DNA of 34,287 nt, from the NCBI GenBank assembly GCA_011390455.1, contig JAABSI010000027.1:1-34287 (forward strand), read 5' to 3'. Source of the stretch: Trueperaceae bacterium. Lineage in GTDB: Bacteria > Deinococcota > Deinococci > Deinococcales > Trueperaceae. Made by a program: the position numbers and the translations under genes. Below are positions 1 through 8,292 of this stretch, in pieces. The notes beneath the pieces are model-generated. The model worked only from the letters and a program-made list of their open reading frames with translations. It searched no databases and was not told the DNA's origin. How positions within the stretch are numbered: the stretch's first letter is position 1; every line of letters starts with the position of its first letter.

Positions 1-2
1 CC

Positions 3-950
3 CAGGCGCAGCGCGTCAACCTGCTCTGCAGCCCGGACCTCGCCTGGTGCGAGGCCCTCGGCCCCGCGTTCACCGAGGCCACGGGCATCGACCTGGAGTT
101 CATCCGCGTCAGCTCGAACGACGCCCTCGCGCGCATCCGCGCCGAGGCCGCGAGCCCGATCTTCGACGTCTGGTTCGGCGGCACCGGCGACCCGCACCTG
201 ATCGCCTACCGCGAGGGCCTGACCGAGTTCTACGAGCCCACCGTCTGGGACGAGATCATCCAGGACCTCAAGGACCAGGTCGGCGGCACGTACATCCCGC
301 TGTACGCGGGCGCGCTCGGCTTCGTCGTCAACGAGGGCGTGCTCGAGGGCAAGCCGATGCCCGCGGGCTGGCGCGACCTGACCGACCCCATGTACAAGGG
401 CCTGCTCGGGATGTCCGATCCGAACAGCTCCGGTACGGCCTACACGGTCATCGCCACGCTCGTGCAGCTCTTCGGTGAGGAAGAGGCCTTCGAGATCCTC
501 GCCGGCATGCACCAGAACATGAACCAGTACACCAGCTCCGGCAGCGGCCCCGGCCAGCTCGCCGGCCGCGGTGAGGTCGCGATCGGCATCCAGTTCATGC
601 ACGACGGCGTCAAGTTCGCCGCTCAGGGCTTCCCGCTCACCACCTACGCGCCCGTCGAGGGCACCGGCTACGAGATCGGTGGCCTGAGCCTGATCGCGAA
701 CGCCCCCAACCGCGACGCCGCGATCGCCTTCATCGAGTGGGCGCTCACCCCCGAGGCGCAGATGATCGCCGCCGAGCAGGGCGACTCGTACCAGATCCAG
801 TCCAACCGGAACACCCCGGTGCCGGAGCTCGCGCCCGACCTCTCGACGATCAACCTGATCGACTACGACTTCGACACCTACGGCACCCCCGAGGTCAAGG
901 AGCGTCTGGTCGGCCGTTGGACGAACGAGATCTTCCCGCAGCCGCGGTGA
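3..950 (+). CDS. ABC transporter substrate-binding protein (AfuA/PotD-like), 5' end missing
   Basis: The frame is open from the window edge to the TGA at 948-950, giving about 315 residues. The first visible residues (QAQRVNLLCS) look like the junction of a signal peptide and a mature periplasmic protein, so probably only the start codon and signal peptide are missing. The sequence has the layout of family 1 solute-binding proteins of the iron(III)/spermidine/phosphonate type: FDVWFGGTGDP near the start, NSSGTAYT in the middle and AIAFIEWALTPEAQ near the end. These proteins capture a small ligand and hand it to the inner-membrane permease. It is followed by a fused permease, an ATPase and a HAD phosphatase on the same strand. 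The ligand cannot be read from the sequence: ferric iron is one option, but the phosphatase partner would also fit a phosphorylated organic compound. Confidence 0.88.
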   Translation, partial: QAQRVNLLCSPDLAWCEALGPAFTEATGIDLEFIRVSSNDALARIRAEAASPIFDVWFGGTGDPHLIAYREGLTEFYEPTVWDEIIQDLKDQVGGTYIPLYAGALGFVVNEGVLEGKPMPAGWRDLTDPMYKGLLGMSDPNSSGTAYTVIATLVQLFGEEEAFEILAGMHQNMNQYTSSGSGPGQLAGRGEVAIGIQFMHDGVKFAAQGFPLTTYAPVEGTGYEIGGLSLIANAPNRDAAIAFIEWALTPEAQMIAAEQGDSYQIQSNRNTPVPELAPDLSTINLIDYDFDTYGTPEVKERLVGRWTNEIFPQPR

Positions 951-956
951 TGGCGT

Positions 957-993
957 CGTGCTTCGGGCTGGAACGAACCCAGCCCGAAGCGCG
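957..993 (+). terminator. Stem-loop 1 between binding-protein and permease genes
   Basis: Perfect 12-bp inverted repeat, GCTTCGGGCTGG at 960-971 and CCAGCCCGAAGC at 979-990, with a 7-nt loop. It can be extended to about 15 bp (957-993) with one G-U pair. There is no T-run after it, so it looks less like an intrinsic terminator than a 3'-end stabilising or attenuating hairpin that would let the binding protein be made in excess over the permease. Confidence 0.7.
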
Positions 994-1003
994 CCGTTGA
1001 CCG

Positions 1004-1046
1004 CCCCCGAAGCCCGGTCGCGCACGCTGCGGCCGGGCTTCGGGGG
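1004..1046 (+). terminator. Stem-loop 2 between binding-protein and permease genes
   Basis: Perfect 14-bp inverted repeat, CCCCCGAAGCCCGG at 1004-1017 and CCGGGCTTCGGGGG at 1033-1046, with a 15-nt loop. It lies 13 nt after stem-loop 1 and shares the 8-mer CCCGAAGC/GCTTCGGG with it, so the arms could pair in alternative ways. No T-run follows. The permease start is 56 nt downstream. Confidence 0.68.
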
Positions 1047-1101
1047 TCCACGAACGCTCCCCCGAGCGGATCCATCGCTCGACCCGCCGTGAGGACCCCC
1101 G

Positions 1102-3339
1102 TTGGACGCCGCATCCTCTCGTTCGTCCGCCCGCCCTAGGCGCCCAGCGGCCGGCCTCGCCATCAGCGGGGCCTGGCTCCCCGCCCTGTTGGCCGTCGTC
1201 GGCTGGTGGTCGCTGCCGATCGGCCGCCCAGGCCGCCCCTTCCTGACGCTCGAGCCCGACCTCTACGCCGCCGCCATCGGCCATCCGCTGCTGTGGGCGA
1301 CGCTCGCGGCGAGCGCGGTCGCGCTCGCGCTCTCGTTCCTGCCCCTCTCCACCGCGCGCCGCGCCGACCTGGTGCTGGCCGTGGGCACGATCGGCTTCGT
1401 CGCCGTGGTCCTGTGGTTCATGGTCGGCCGGGTGCCCTTCGGCATCGGGGCGCTGGTCGTGTTGTCGGGGCTCGTGCTGGTGCTGGGGAACGCGCTCAGC
1501 GAGTCGGGGCGCGTCCAGGGCGACGCCTTCATCGCCTCGAGCATCCTGTTCGTCTCTTCCTTCGTCGTGCTCTTCATCCTGTATCCGCTCTTCACCGTGC
1601 TGCGCTCGTCGGTCTTCATCGACGGCGCGTTCGACCTGTCGGTCTTCGCGCGCACCCTGCAGCACCCTCTCTTCCTGATGCTCGGCAACCCGTTGTCGCC
1701 CGTCGACGAGGTCGGGATGGCGCTGCGCTGGTCGGCCGGGGGAGCGGTCGTGCTGGGCGGGCTGGCCGCGTGGCGCCGCCTGCGCTGGCCGACCGTGCTC
1801 GCGCGCACGGCCCTGGGCGCCGCCCTCGGCTTCGTCGTGGGCGTCATGCTCTACGGCAACGGCGCGCTCCCCACCAGCCTGCTGCTGGTGACGATCGTGG
1901 CGCCGACGACCACGATGCTCGGGCTCGCCTTCGCGCTGCTCGGTCAGCGCGCCCGCGTCGGCGCGGTCCGTCGCTCGCTCGACGTGATCAGCATCCTGCC
2001 CATCATCACGCCGCCCTTCGTGCTGTCGTTCGCGATGATCTTCCTGCTCGGCCGCCGCGGCCTCATCACGTACGGCCTGTTCGACCAGTCGAGCAGTTGG
2101 ATCTTCGGCCTCCCGGGGGTGGCGATCGCCCAGATCCTCTCCTTCACGCCGATCGCCTACCTGCTGCTCCGGGGCTCGATGAGCTCGCTCAACCCCGCGC
2201 TCGAGGAGGCGGCCCAGACCCTGGGCGCGAACTCGTGGGTGACGCTGCGGACGATCACTTGGCCGCTGGTGCGCCCCGGTCTGGCGGCGGCGTTCCTGCT
2301 CAGCATGATCGAGTCGCTCGCCGACTTCGGCAACCCGATCATCCTCGGCGGCAACCGCAAGTACATGGCCACCGAGGTCTACCTGTCGCTCACCGGCCGC
2401 TTCAACCCGAACGAGGCGGCGGTGTACGGCGCGATCCTGCTGCTCATGGTGCTCGGCGCCTTCTTCCTGCAGCGCTGGTGGCTCGGCGGCGGGTCGTTCG
2501 TGACCGTGACCGGCAAGCCCACCAGCGGCGCGATCGCGCCGCTCCCACGCCTGCTCGAGACGGCGCTCGTCACGATCCTCTTCGTCTGGTCGGTGTTGGT
2601 GGCCGCGCTGTACGTCTCGATCGCGGTCGGCTCCTTCGCGCAACTGTGGGGCGTCAACTACACCTTCACCCTGAGGCACTACCAGGACTTCTTCACCGGC
2701 GCCGGCTTGGACGTGTTCCTGTTCACCGCCCGGGTCGCCGCGATCAGCGCGGTGCCCGCGATGCTGCTCGGCTTCCTGGTCGCGTACCTGGTGGCGCGCC
2801 AGCGCTTCTGGGGCCGGCGCTTCGTCGAGTTCGGTTCGTTGCTGTCGTTCGCCACGCCGGGCACGGTGATGGGCGTCGCCTACATCTTCGCCTTCAACAC
2901 CGGTCCGGTGCTGTTGACCGCCAGCGCGACGATCATCGTGATCGCGCTGGTCTTCCGCAACATGCCCGTCGCCATCCGCGCGGCGGTGGCCGGCCTGGCG
3001 CAGATCGACCCGAGCCTCGAGGAGGCCTCGACGATGCTGCGCGCCAAGTCGTTCACGACCATGCGGCGGGTGCTCTTCCCGCTGCTCATCAACACGCTGG
3101 TGACGGGCCTGATCTTCGCCTTCGTGACCGCGATGACCGCCGTCAGCCAGGTCATCTTCCTCGTCAGCCCCGGGAACCAGTTCGCGACCGTGCTCCTGCT
3201 CGGTTGGGTGGACCAGGGGCAGCTCGGCCGCGCCGCGGCGATGGGCACCATCCTCATCGTGACGCTGCTGCTCGTGATCGTCGTGGTGCTCCAGATCGCC
3301 AAGATGCTGGGCAACCGGATGGTGGGGGTGCGCTCGTGA
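1102..3339 (+). CDS. Fused ABC transporter permease (FbpB/ThiP-like, two permease domains)
   Basis: Inner-membrane channel of the importer whose binding protein lies upstream. At 745 residues it is about twice a single permease, and it carries two binding-protein-dependent permease domains. Each has an EAA loop that docks the ATPase: EEAAQTLGANSW near residue 368 and EEASTMLRAKSF near residue 640. Many hydrophobic stretches support a dozen or more membrane segments, with an extra hydrophobic N-terminal portion. Fused permeases of this shape are typical of ferric-iron, thiamine and some phosphonate importers. I chose the TTG at 1102 because GAGGA sits 6 nt before it; the start is moderately certain. 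The TGA overlaps the ATG of the ATPase gene (TGATG), indicating translational coupling. Confidence 0.9.
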   Translation: MDAASSRSSARPRRPAAGLAISGAWLPALLAVVGWWSLPIGRPGRPFLTLEPDLYAAAIGHPLLWATLAASAVALALSFLPLSTARRADLVLAVGTIGFVAVVLWFMVGRVPFGIGALVVLSGLVLVLGNALSESGRVQGDAFIASSILFVSSFVVLFILYPLFTVLRSSVFIDGAFDLSVFARTLQHPLFLMLGNPLSPVDEVGMALRWSAGGAVVLGGLAAWRRLRWPTVLARTALGAALGFVVGVMLYGNGALPTSLLLVTIVAPTTTMLGLAFALLGQRARVGAVRRSLDVISILPIITPPFVLSFAMIFLLGRRGLITYGLFDQSSSWIFGLPGVAIAQILSFTPIAYLLLRGSMSSLNPALEEAAQTLGANSWVTLRTITWPLVRPGLAAAFLLSMIESLADFGNPIILGGNRKYMATEVYLSLTGRFNPNEAAVYGAILLLMVLGAFFLQRWWLGGGSFVTVTGKPTSGAIAPLPRLLETALVTILFVWSVLVAALYVSIAVGSFAQLWGVNYTFTLRHYQDFFTGAGLDVFLFTARVAAISAVPAMLLGFLVAYLVARQRFWGRRFVEFGSLLSFATPGTVMGVAYIFAFNTGPVLLTASATIIVIALVFRNMPVAIRAAVAGLAQIDPSLEEASTMLRAKSFTTMRRVLFPLLINTLVTGLIFAFVTAMTAVSQVIFLVSPGNQFATVLLLGWVDQGQLGRAAAMGTILIVTLLLVIVVVLQIAKMLGNRMVGVRS

Positions 3340-4391
3340 TGCAAGGACTGCAACCGGCCTCGGTGGAGCTGAAGGGGCTCGTCAAGCGCTTCGGTCGCGA
3401 CGTGGTCGCGGTCGACCACGTCGACCTGCACGTCGAGCGCGGCGAGCTGATCACGCTCCTGGGGCCCTCGGGCTGCGGCAAGACCACCGCGCTGCGGATG
3501 ATCGCCGGCCTCGAGAAGCCGACCGAGGGGCAGGTGCTGATCGACACCGACGACGTCACCCGGCTCCCCGCCTACCTGCGCGACATCACCATGGTGTTCC
3601 AGAGCTACGCGCTGTTCCCGCACATGAACGTGTTCGAGAACGTCGCGTACGGCCTCAAGGTGGCCCGGCGCCCGAAGGACGAGATCGCTGCGCGCGTGGC
3701 CGAGGCCTTGGCGATGGTGGGGCTCGAGGGCCTCGCCGACCGGGCGACGTCGGCGCTGTCGGGGGGCCAGCAGCAGCGCGTGGCGCTGGCGCGGGCGCTG
3801 GCGATCCGGCCGCGGGTGCTCCTGTTCGACGAGCCCCTGAGCAACCTCGACGCCAAGCTGCGCAAGCGCGTGCGCGAGGACATCCGCGAGCTGCAGCAGC
3901 GCCTGGGGATCACGAGCGTCTACGTCACCCACGACCAGGAGGAGGCGCTCGCCATCAGCGACCGGGTGGTGGTGATGCGCGCGGGCGTCATCGAACAGAT
4001 CGGCTCGCCGCTCGACCTCTACACGCGCCCCGCGACGCGCTTCGTCGCCGACTTCATCGGCTCGGCGAACTTCCTGCCGGGCCGCTACGACGGCGCCGTC
4101 ATCGACCTGCTCGGCTACCAGGTCCCCCACGTGCAGGACGTTGCGGCGGGCGACGTCACGGTGATGGTGCGCCCCGAAGCGGTCGAGTTCGCGCGCGACG
4201 ACGAGGTGGGCCTCGACGCCACTTTCCTCAGCGCGGCCTACCTGGGCGCGGTGACCGAGTTCGTCTTCGACGTCGCCGGCACCGAGGTGTTCGCGACCAT
4301 GTCGGGTGGCGGGATGAGCGTGGCCCGCAAGGGCGACCTCGTCCGGTTGCGGCTCAAACCCGCGGGCGTCTCGCTGCTGCCGCCGGCGTGA
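3339..4391 (+). CDS. ABC transporter ATP-binding protein (PotA/FbpC-like)
   Basis: Cytoplasmic ATPase that powers the importer encoded by the two genes before it. In 350 residues it shows the Walker A motif GPSGCGKTT at 42-50, a Q-loop in MVFQSYALFPHM, the signature LSGGQQQR near residue 141, Walker B LLFDEP near 163 and the switch histidine in VYVTHDQ. The last roughly 110 residues form a TOBE-type C-terminal region (MVRPEAVEF), usual in iron, polyamine and sugar importers. The ATG overlaps the permease stop. Its own stop overlaps the GTG of the HAD gene (GTGA at 4388-4391), so all three are probably co-translated. Function as transporter ATPase is secure; the substrate is not. Confidence 0.93.
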   Translation: MQGLQPASVELKGLVKRFGRDVVAVDHVDLHVERGELITLLGPSGCGKTTALRMIAGLEKPTEGQVLIDTDDVTRLPAYLRDITMVFQSYALFPHMNVFENVAYGLKVARRPKDEIAARVAEALAMVGLEGLADRATSALSGGQQQRVALARALAIRPRVLLFDEPLSNLDAKLRKRVREDIRELQQRLGITSVYVTHDQEEALAISDRVVVMRAGVIEQIGSPLDLYTRPATRFVADFIGSANFLPGRYDGAVIDLLGYQVPHVQDVAAGDVTVMVRPEAVEFARDDEVGLDATFLSAAYLGAVTEFVFDVAGTEVFATMSGGGMSVARKGDLVRLRLKPAGVSLLPPA

Positions 4392-5161
4392 GCGCGGCGC
4401 CGATCGCGCTCGAACGCCCGGTGCGGGTGTTCGCCTGCGACATCGACGGCTGCCTCGCCGCGGTCGACCACGGCGCCTTCGACCTGGAGCGCCTGCACGC
4501 GATCGCCGAGCTCAACCGGGCGAGCGCGCACGACCCCACGATTCCCGCGCTCACGCTCGTGACGGGCCGGCCGCACGCCTACGTGGACGCCGTGATGCAG
4601 GCACTGGACGTACGGCTGCCGGCTTCCTTCGAGAACGGCGCCGGGCTCGCCACCCGGATCCCGTACCGCGCCTGGCTCGCGGCGGCGGTGGAGGCCGGGG
4701 GCCCGGCGATCGCCGCGGTCACGGCCGCCCTGGAGGCGCGCGACGACGTGTTCGTGCAGCTGGGGAAGGTCGCCTCGCTCAGCGTCTTCCCGAACGACCC
4801 GGCGTGGCCGGTCGACGACCTGAGCGCCGACCTGACCGCGCTGCTCGAGCGCGAGCGGTTGGCGCTCGAGGTCGACCCCTCGACCGGCTGCGTCAACCTG
4901 TTGCTGCCCGGCGTCGACAAGACGAGCGGTCTGCGCGAGTTGTGCGCGGCGATCGACGTCGATCCGGCGGAGGTCGCCGGCATCGGCGACGCGATCGGCG
5001 ACCTGGCGTGGCTGCGCGTGTGCGGCGTCGCGTTCGCACCGGCGAACGCGGTATCCGAGGTCCGCGCGGCCGCGACCGTGGCGTTCGATCTGCCCGACGT
5101 GGCGGCGACGCTCGCCGCGTACGAGGCGCTGATCGCCGCCAACCGGGCGCTGCTCGGCTGA
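4388..5161 (+). CDS. HAD-superfamily phosphatase (Cof/IIB-like)
   Basis: Probable cytoplasmic phosphatase of 257 residues. All four HAD motifs are visible: DIDG at 18-21 with the nucleophile Asp18 and Asp20, the TGR of motif II at 59-61, the motif III lysine at 178 (VDKTSG) and GDAIGD at 200-205 with the magnesium-binding aspartates. The insertion between motifs II and III fits the type II cap of Cof, sucrose-phosphate and mannosyl-3-phosphoglycerate phosphatases. The GTG start overlaps the stop of the ATPase gene. This coupling suggests that it dephosphorylates the imported ligand or a product of it, which is an inference from position. The natural substrate cannot be predicted. Confidence 0.85.
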   Translation: MSAAPIALERPVRVFACDIDGCLAAVDHGAFDLERLHAIAELNRASAHDPTIPALTLVTGRPHAYVDAVMQALDVRLPASFENGAGLATRIPYRAWLAAAVEAGGPAIAAVTAALEARDDVFVQLGKVASLSVFPNDPAWPVDDLSADLTALLERERLALEVDPSTGCVNLLLPGVDKTSGLRELCAAIDVDPAEVAGIGDAIGDLAWLRVCGVAFAPANAVSEVRAAATVAFDLPDVAATLAAYEALIAANRALLG

Positions 5162-5179
5162 CGGCGGCAGGGGGGCGCC

Positions 5180-5758
5180 TCAGGCGCTGCCGAACGGGCA
5201 GCGCTCCACCACCGTGTGGCGCGCCCCTTCGGGACGAAGCTCGCTCGCCACCACGGCGACCGCGTCGGCCCGCCACGCCGGGCTGCGCCAGGCCGTCGGG
5301 GCCGCCGCCAGCCAGGCGCGGGCGTCGACGGGCGCCCGCGCCCGCGCCAGCGTGACGTGCGGCGCGAAGGGGCGCGGCTCGGGCGGGCGCTCGAGCGCCG
5401 CGACCAGGTCGGCGTGGAGCCCGACGACCGCCTCGGCGCCCGCGCCCCAGCCGACCCAGAGCACCCGCGCCCGGGCCGCGCCGGCGAAGGCGCCCAGCCC
5501 GCTCAGGTCCGCTTCGAAGGGGGCGGTCGCGGCCGCCACCGCCCGCGTGCGGTCGCGGACGTCCGCCAGCGCCGCGTCGTCCAGGTCGCCCAGGAACACG
5601 AGGGTCGCGTGCGCCTGCGCCAGGTCGGCCCAGCGAACGCCGCGCGGCGGCGCGGGCAACGCCGTGCGCAGCTCGGCGAGCGCCGCGCGCACGGCGCCGG
5701 GGAGCGGCAGCGCCAGGAACGTGCGGGTGGCGGGCATGCCTCCAGCATGGCGCACCAT
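5180..5758 (-). CDS. thpR: RNA 2',3'-cyclic phosphodiesterase (LigT/ThpR family)
   Basis: Member of the 2H phosphoesterase superfamily, which opens 2',3'-cyclic phosphate ends of RNA (and was first known for ligating tRNA halves in vitro). The two catalytic HxT motifs are present: H50-A-T52 in HATLVFLG and H134-V-T136 in HVTLARA. The 192-residue length is normal. The start is uncertain: ATG at 5758 lies 15 nt after the stop of the dehydrogenase gene, and a second ATG at 5737 (MPATRTFLALPLPG) matches the usual family N terminus but has GGAGG only 1 nt before it. It is the last gene of the long minus-strand operon and probably has no direct link to sugar use. Confidence 0.88.
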   Translation of the reverse strand: MVRHAGGMPATRTFLALPLPGAVRAALAELRTALPAPPRGVRWADLAQAHATLVFLGDLDDAALADVRDRTRAVAAATAPFEADLSGLGAFAGAARARVLWVGWGAGAEAVVGLHADLVAALERPPEPRPFAPHVTLARARAPVDARAWLAAAPTAWRSPAWRADAVAVVASELRPEGARHTVVERCPFGSA

Positions 5759-5773
5759 GCCCTCGATCCGGCC

Positions 5774-6784
5774 TCAGCCCGGGTCGGCGAACTCCTCGAG
5801 CCGCACCAGGCGCGCCTCGGCGTACGAGCGCTCGGCGGCGAGGCAGAGGCGCATCACCGCCACCCCCTGGTCGACGCCGGGGTCGGGCGCGCGGCCCTCG
5901 ATCAGCGCCGCCACGAAGGCCTCGAGCTCGCTGCGGTAGGCCGTGGCGAAGCGCTCGAGGAACCACGGCACGTGGTCGCGCTCGAAGCGGTTGGCGCGGA
6001 ACAGGGTGAGTCCGTCGATCGCGTCGTCGCGGACGGCGCCCTTCGCCGAGCTGCCGCCGACCTCCAGGACGGTCTCGTAGCCGTAACCGGTGCGCAGCCG
6101 GTTCTCGATCACGCCGAGCGCGCCGTTCGCGAAGCGCAGCGACAGCAGCGTGGTGTCGGGCTTGCCGAGCTCGTCGAAGCGTGCGTCGAACAGGCTCGCG
6201 CCGCGGGCGAAGACGTCGTCGACCGGGCCGCCGATCGTCAGGGCCAGGTCGGCGTCGTGGGCGAGCGTGTCGTGGAAGATGCCGGCCGCGCGGCGCATCC
6301 CCTCCACGTCGGGGCCCATCGGGTCGGCGGTCACCGATCGGAGCGTCTCGACGGTGCCGAGCTCGCCGTCGGCGAGCAGGCGCAAGAGGCGCGCGATGCC
6401 GGGGTCGTAGCGCCGCTGGAAGCCGATCTGGAACGGCGTGCCGGTCGCGCGCAGCGTCGCGCGGACCCGGAGGGCGTCGGCCCACGTGGTCGCCAGCGGC
6501 TTCTCGCAGAACACAGCCTTGCCGGCCCGCGCGGCTGCTTCGATGATGGGCGCGTGCGTCTGCGCCGGCGTGACGATGACGACGGCATCGACGTCGTCGC
6601 CGTACGCGGCGCTCACGTCGTCCGTCGCGCGGGCGCCCGGCGCCATCGCGGCGACCGCCTCGGCCGCCGCGCGGTCGGCGTCGACGACCACGGTGAGGCG
6701 ACCGCCCACGATCGAAGCGAGCGTGCGCCCGTGGAACCGCCCCATCAAGCCCGCGCCCACCAGGGCGAAGCGGATCTGCTGCAT
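5774..6784 (-). CDS. Gfo/Idh/MocA-family NAD(P)-dependent dehydrogenase (inositol dehydrogenase-like)
   Basis: Predicted cytoplasmic oxidoreductase of 336 residues acting on a sugar, sugar acid or cyclitol. The N terminus has the nucleotide-binding Rossmann motif GAGLMG at 10-15. The family motif EKP is at 94-96 (in CEKPLATT), and the predicted active-site histidine/aspartate region follows at about 171-179 (HDTLAHDAD). GFQRRYD resembles the GFNRRFD segment of inositol 2-dehydrogenases. I set the start at the ATG at 6784, since GGAGGTCACG precedes it directly; an upstream in-frame start would add 24 unconserved residues. It lies in the minus-strand sugar operon after the PHP hydrolase. An IolE-like protein at 16920 makes a cyclitol or keto-sugar substrate plausible, but this is not proven. 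Confidence 0.9.
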   Translation of the reverse strand: MQQIRFALVGAGLMGRFHGRTLASIVGGRLTVVVDADRAAAEAVAAMAPGARATDDVSAAYGDDVDAVVIVTPAQTHAPIIEAAARAGKAVFCEKPLATTWADALRVRATLRATGTPFQIGFQRRYDPGIARLLRLLADGELGTVETLRSVTADPMGPDVEGMRRAAGIFHDTLAHDADLALTIGGPVDDVFARGASLFDARFDELGKPDTTLLSLRFANGALGVIENRLRTGYGYETVLEVGGSSAKGAVRDDAIDGLTLFRANRFERDHVPWFLERFATAYRSELEAFVAALIEGRAPDPGVDQGVAVMRLCLAAERSYAEARLVRLEEFADPG

Positions 6785-6819
6785 CGTGACCTCCGTGCCT
6801 GCGCTCGCACCCACAGGCG

Positions 6820-8292
6820 TCAAACGTAGATGGGGTTCGAGAGCGCGCGCACCCACGGGTGCGTGGCGATCTCGTCGAACGTGATCCCGTACGGCAGCGG
6901 ACGGCGCGCCGCGAGCCCCCGCAGTGCGGCGAGGCGCGCGGCGCGCCCCGCCTCGCCGGCGACGACCTCGGCCCGCACGAAGGCGCCGTCCGGATGCCAG
7001 CGCCAGGTATCGGTGAAGTCGTCGGTCTCGATCACCACCTCGCGGAGCACGCCTCGGGCGCCCACCCAGCGCAGGCGCTCGCCGGCGCCGCCGCGCACGA
7101 CGGCGTGGAGCTCGTGTTCGGCGCCCGGCGGCAGCGCCCCGCCCATCGGCGTCGTCGACGCCTCGATGCGCACGAAGGGGCCACTCGGCGATTCCGACAC
7201 GCTGGCCTGCCCGGCCCGGAGCGCGGCGAGGACGTCGGGCACGGCGACGCGTCGCAGGCGCAGCCAGGTGGTGGGGCTACCGACGCGCAGTTCGTCGGGG
7301 TCGTGGTCGACGCCGGCGGGCTGGTGGCGGTCGCTGCCGCCGACGAGCGTCAGGCGGCGCCCCGAGGCGAGGAGTCGGTCGTAGCGCGCGAGCGACTCCC
7401 AGTTTCGAAGCCACCAGGGGCCCTGCCACGCCTCGAGCGCGTCGGCCTCCTCGGGCACCGGGTAGTCCCAGTCGCAGCCGATGCAGCCCGGCTGCGCCTT
7501 GGGGTGGTTCACCGACACCAGGCCGCCGAGTTCGTGGGCGCGGCGCACCATCGGCGCGACGTCCGCATCGCCTGCGACGCGGAAGTCGACCCAACCGGAT
7601 GCGCCCCACACGTTCGCGTGGCCGCGGTACGTGGTGACCTCGATCCCGGGGACGGGGAGCACCGGACCGTCGGCGTGGCGCCGCAGATCCGCGTGGTGGC
7701 TGATCGTGTTGTGGTCCGTGACGGCCAGGAAGCGCAGGCCGCGGTCTTCCGCGGCCGCGAGCAGCTCGGCCACGCTCCCCTTGGCGTCGCTGTGGTGGGT
7801 GTGGGACTGCAGGTCGCCGGGGTACCAGGCGGCGTCGGCGGCGTGGGGGTCGGGGGCGGTGGTGGGCGGTGCATCGGCGTCCTCAGGGGGAGCGCCGGTG
7901 GCTGCCGGGCTCGCCCCCCCGAGCGTCACCCGCACGTCGACCCGGTACGCGCAGCCGTCGAGCGCGACGTGCGCACGGCCGAGGAGCACGCGCCACGTCC
8001 CGGGCGGAAGCGGACCCGGTAGGTAGCCCGGGGTGGCGTCGGCGATCGCGACGTACGCTTCGCGCCGGGCGCCGCCGCTCCAGCCGCGGAACCCCGCGCG
8101 CGCCACGAAGGGCGTGGCCGCGGGGTCGAGTAGGCCGAGGTCGAGGACCTGGCCCTCGTCGTGGGCGTAGCGCAGGTCGATGCGCGTGGCCCCCGGAGGC
8201 ACCTCGAAGGGCAGCGCCGCGACCGGTTCGTCCGGGTCGGGTAGGAGTCGGCCCTCGAGCACGCGCTCGATCACGGTCGCGTCGCGCTCCAT
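6820..8292 (-). CDS. PHP-domain metallohydrolase (CehA/McbA family)
   Basis: Predicted metal-dependent hydrolase or phosphoesterase of 490 residues. The first roughly 150 residues look like a beta-rich domain, followed by an Ala/Pro-rich linker. The PHP domain then shows its metal-binding motifs: SHTHHSD near residue 163, TDHN near 192, NHPK near 262 and GSDRHQP near 320. PHP proteins cleave phosphate esters, and CehA/McbA relatives are also known to hydrolyse carbamate or aryl esters. No signal peptide is evident. The start ATG overlaps the stop of the transporter ATPase (TGATG at 8290-8294), so it is part of the sugar operon. It may remove a phosphate or ester decoration from the imported glycoside; this is inferred from position only. 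Confidence 0.85.
   Translation of the reverse strand: MERDATVIERVLEGRLLPDPDEPVAALPFEVPPGATRIDLRYAHDEGQVLDLGLLDPAATPFVARAGFRGWSGGARREAYVAIADATPGYLPGPLPPGTWRVLLGRAHVALDGCAYRVDVRVTLGGASPAATGAPPEDADAPPTTAPDPHAADAAWYPGDLQSHTHHSDAKGSVAELLAAAEDRGLRFLAVTDHNTISHHADLRRHADGPVLPVPGIEVTTYRGHANVWGASGWVDFRVAGDADVAPMVRRAHELGGLVSVNHPKAQPGCIGCDWDYPVPEEADALEAWQGPWWLRNWESLARYDRLLASGRRLTLVGGSDRHQPAGVDHDPDELRVGSPTTWLRLRRVAVPDVLAALRAGQASVSESPSGPFVRIEASTTPMGGALPPGAEHELHAVVRGGAGERLRWVGARGVLREVVIETDDFTDTWRWHPDGAFVRAEVVAGEAGRAARLAALRGLAARRPLPYGITFDEIATHPWVRALSNPIYV

Noticed and set aside
895..2679. Long open frame on the minus strand opposite the fused permease
   Set aside because: Composition is dominated by Arg, Glu, Gln and Asp with no family pattern; it is the antisense shadow of a clear membrane protein in GC-rich DNA.
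1206..3338. Upstream extension of the ATPase frame into the permease gene
   Set aside because: The residues before the ATG at 3339 are Arg/Pro-rich and have no similarity to ABC ATPases; they are a shifted reading of the permease.
8221..8234. GACCGGTTCG inside the PHP gene as an operator
   Set aside because: The palindrome is incomplete, and it is within coding sequence far from a start.
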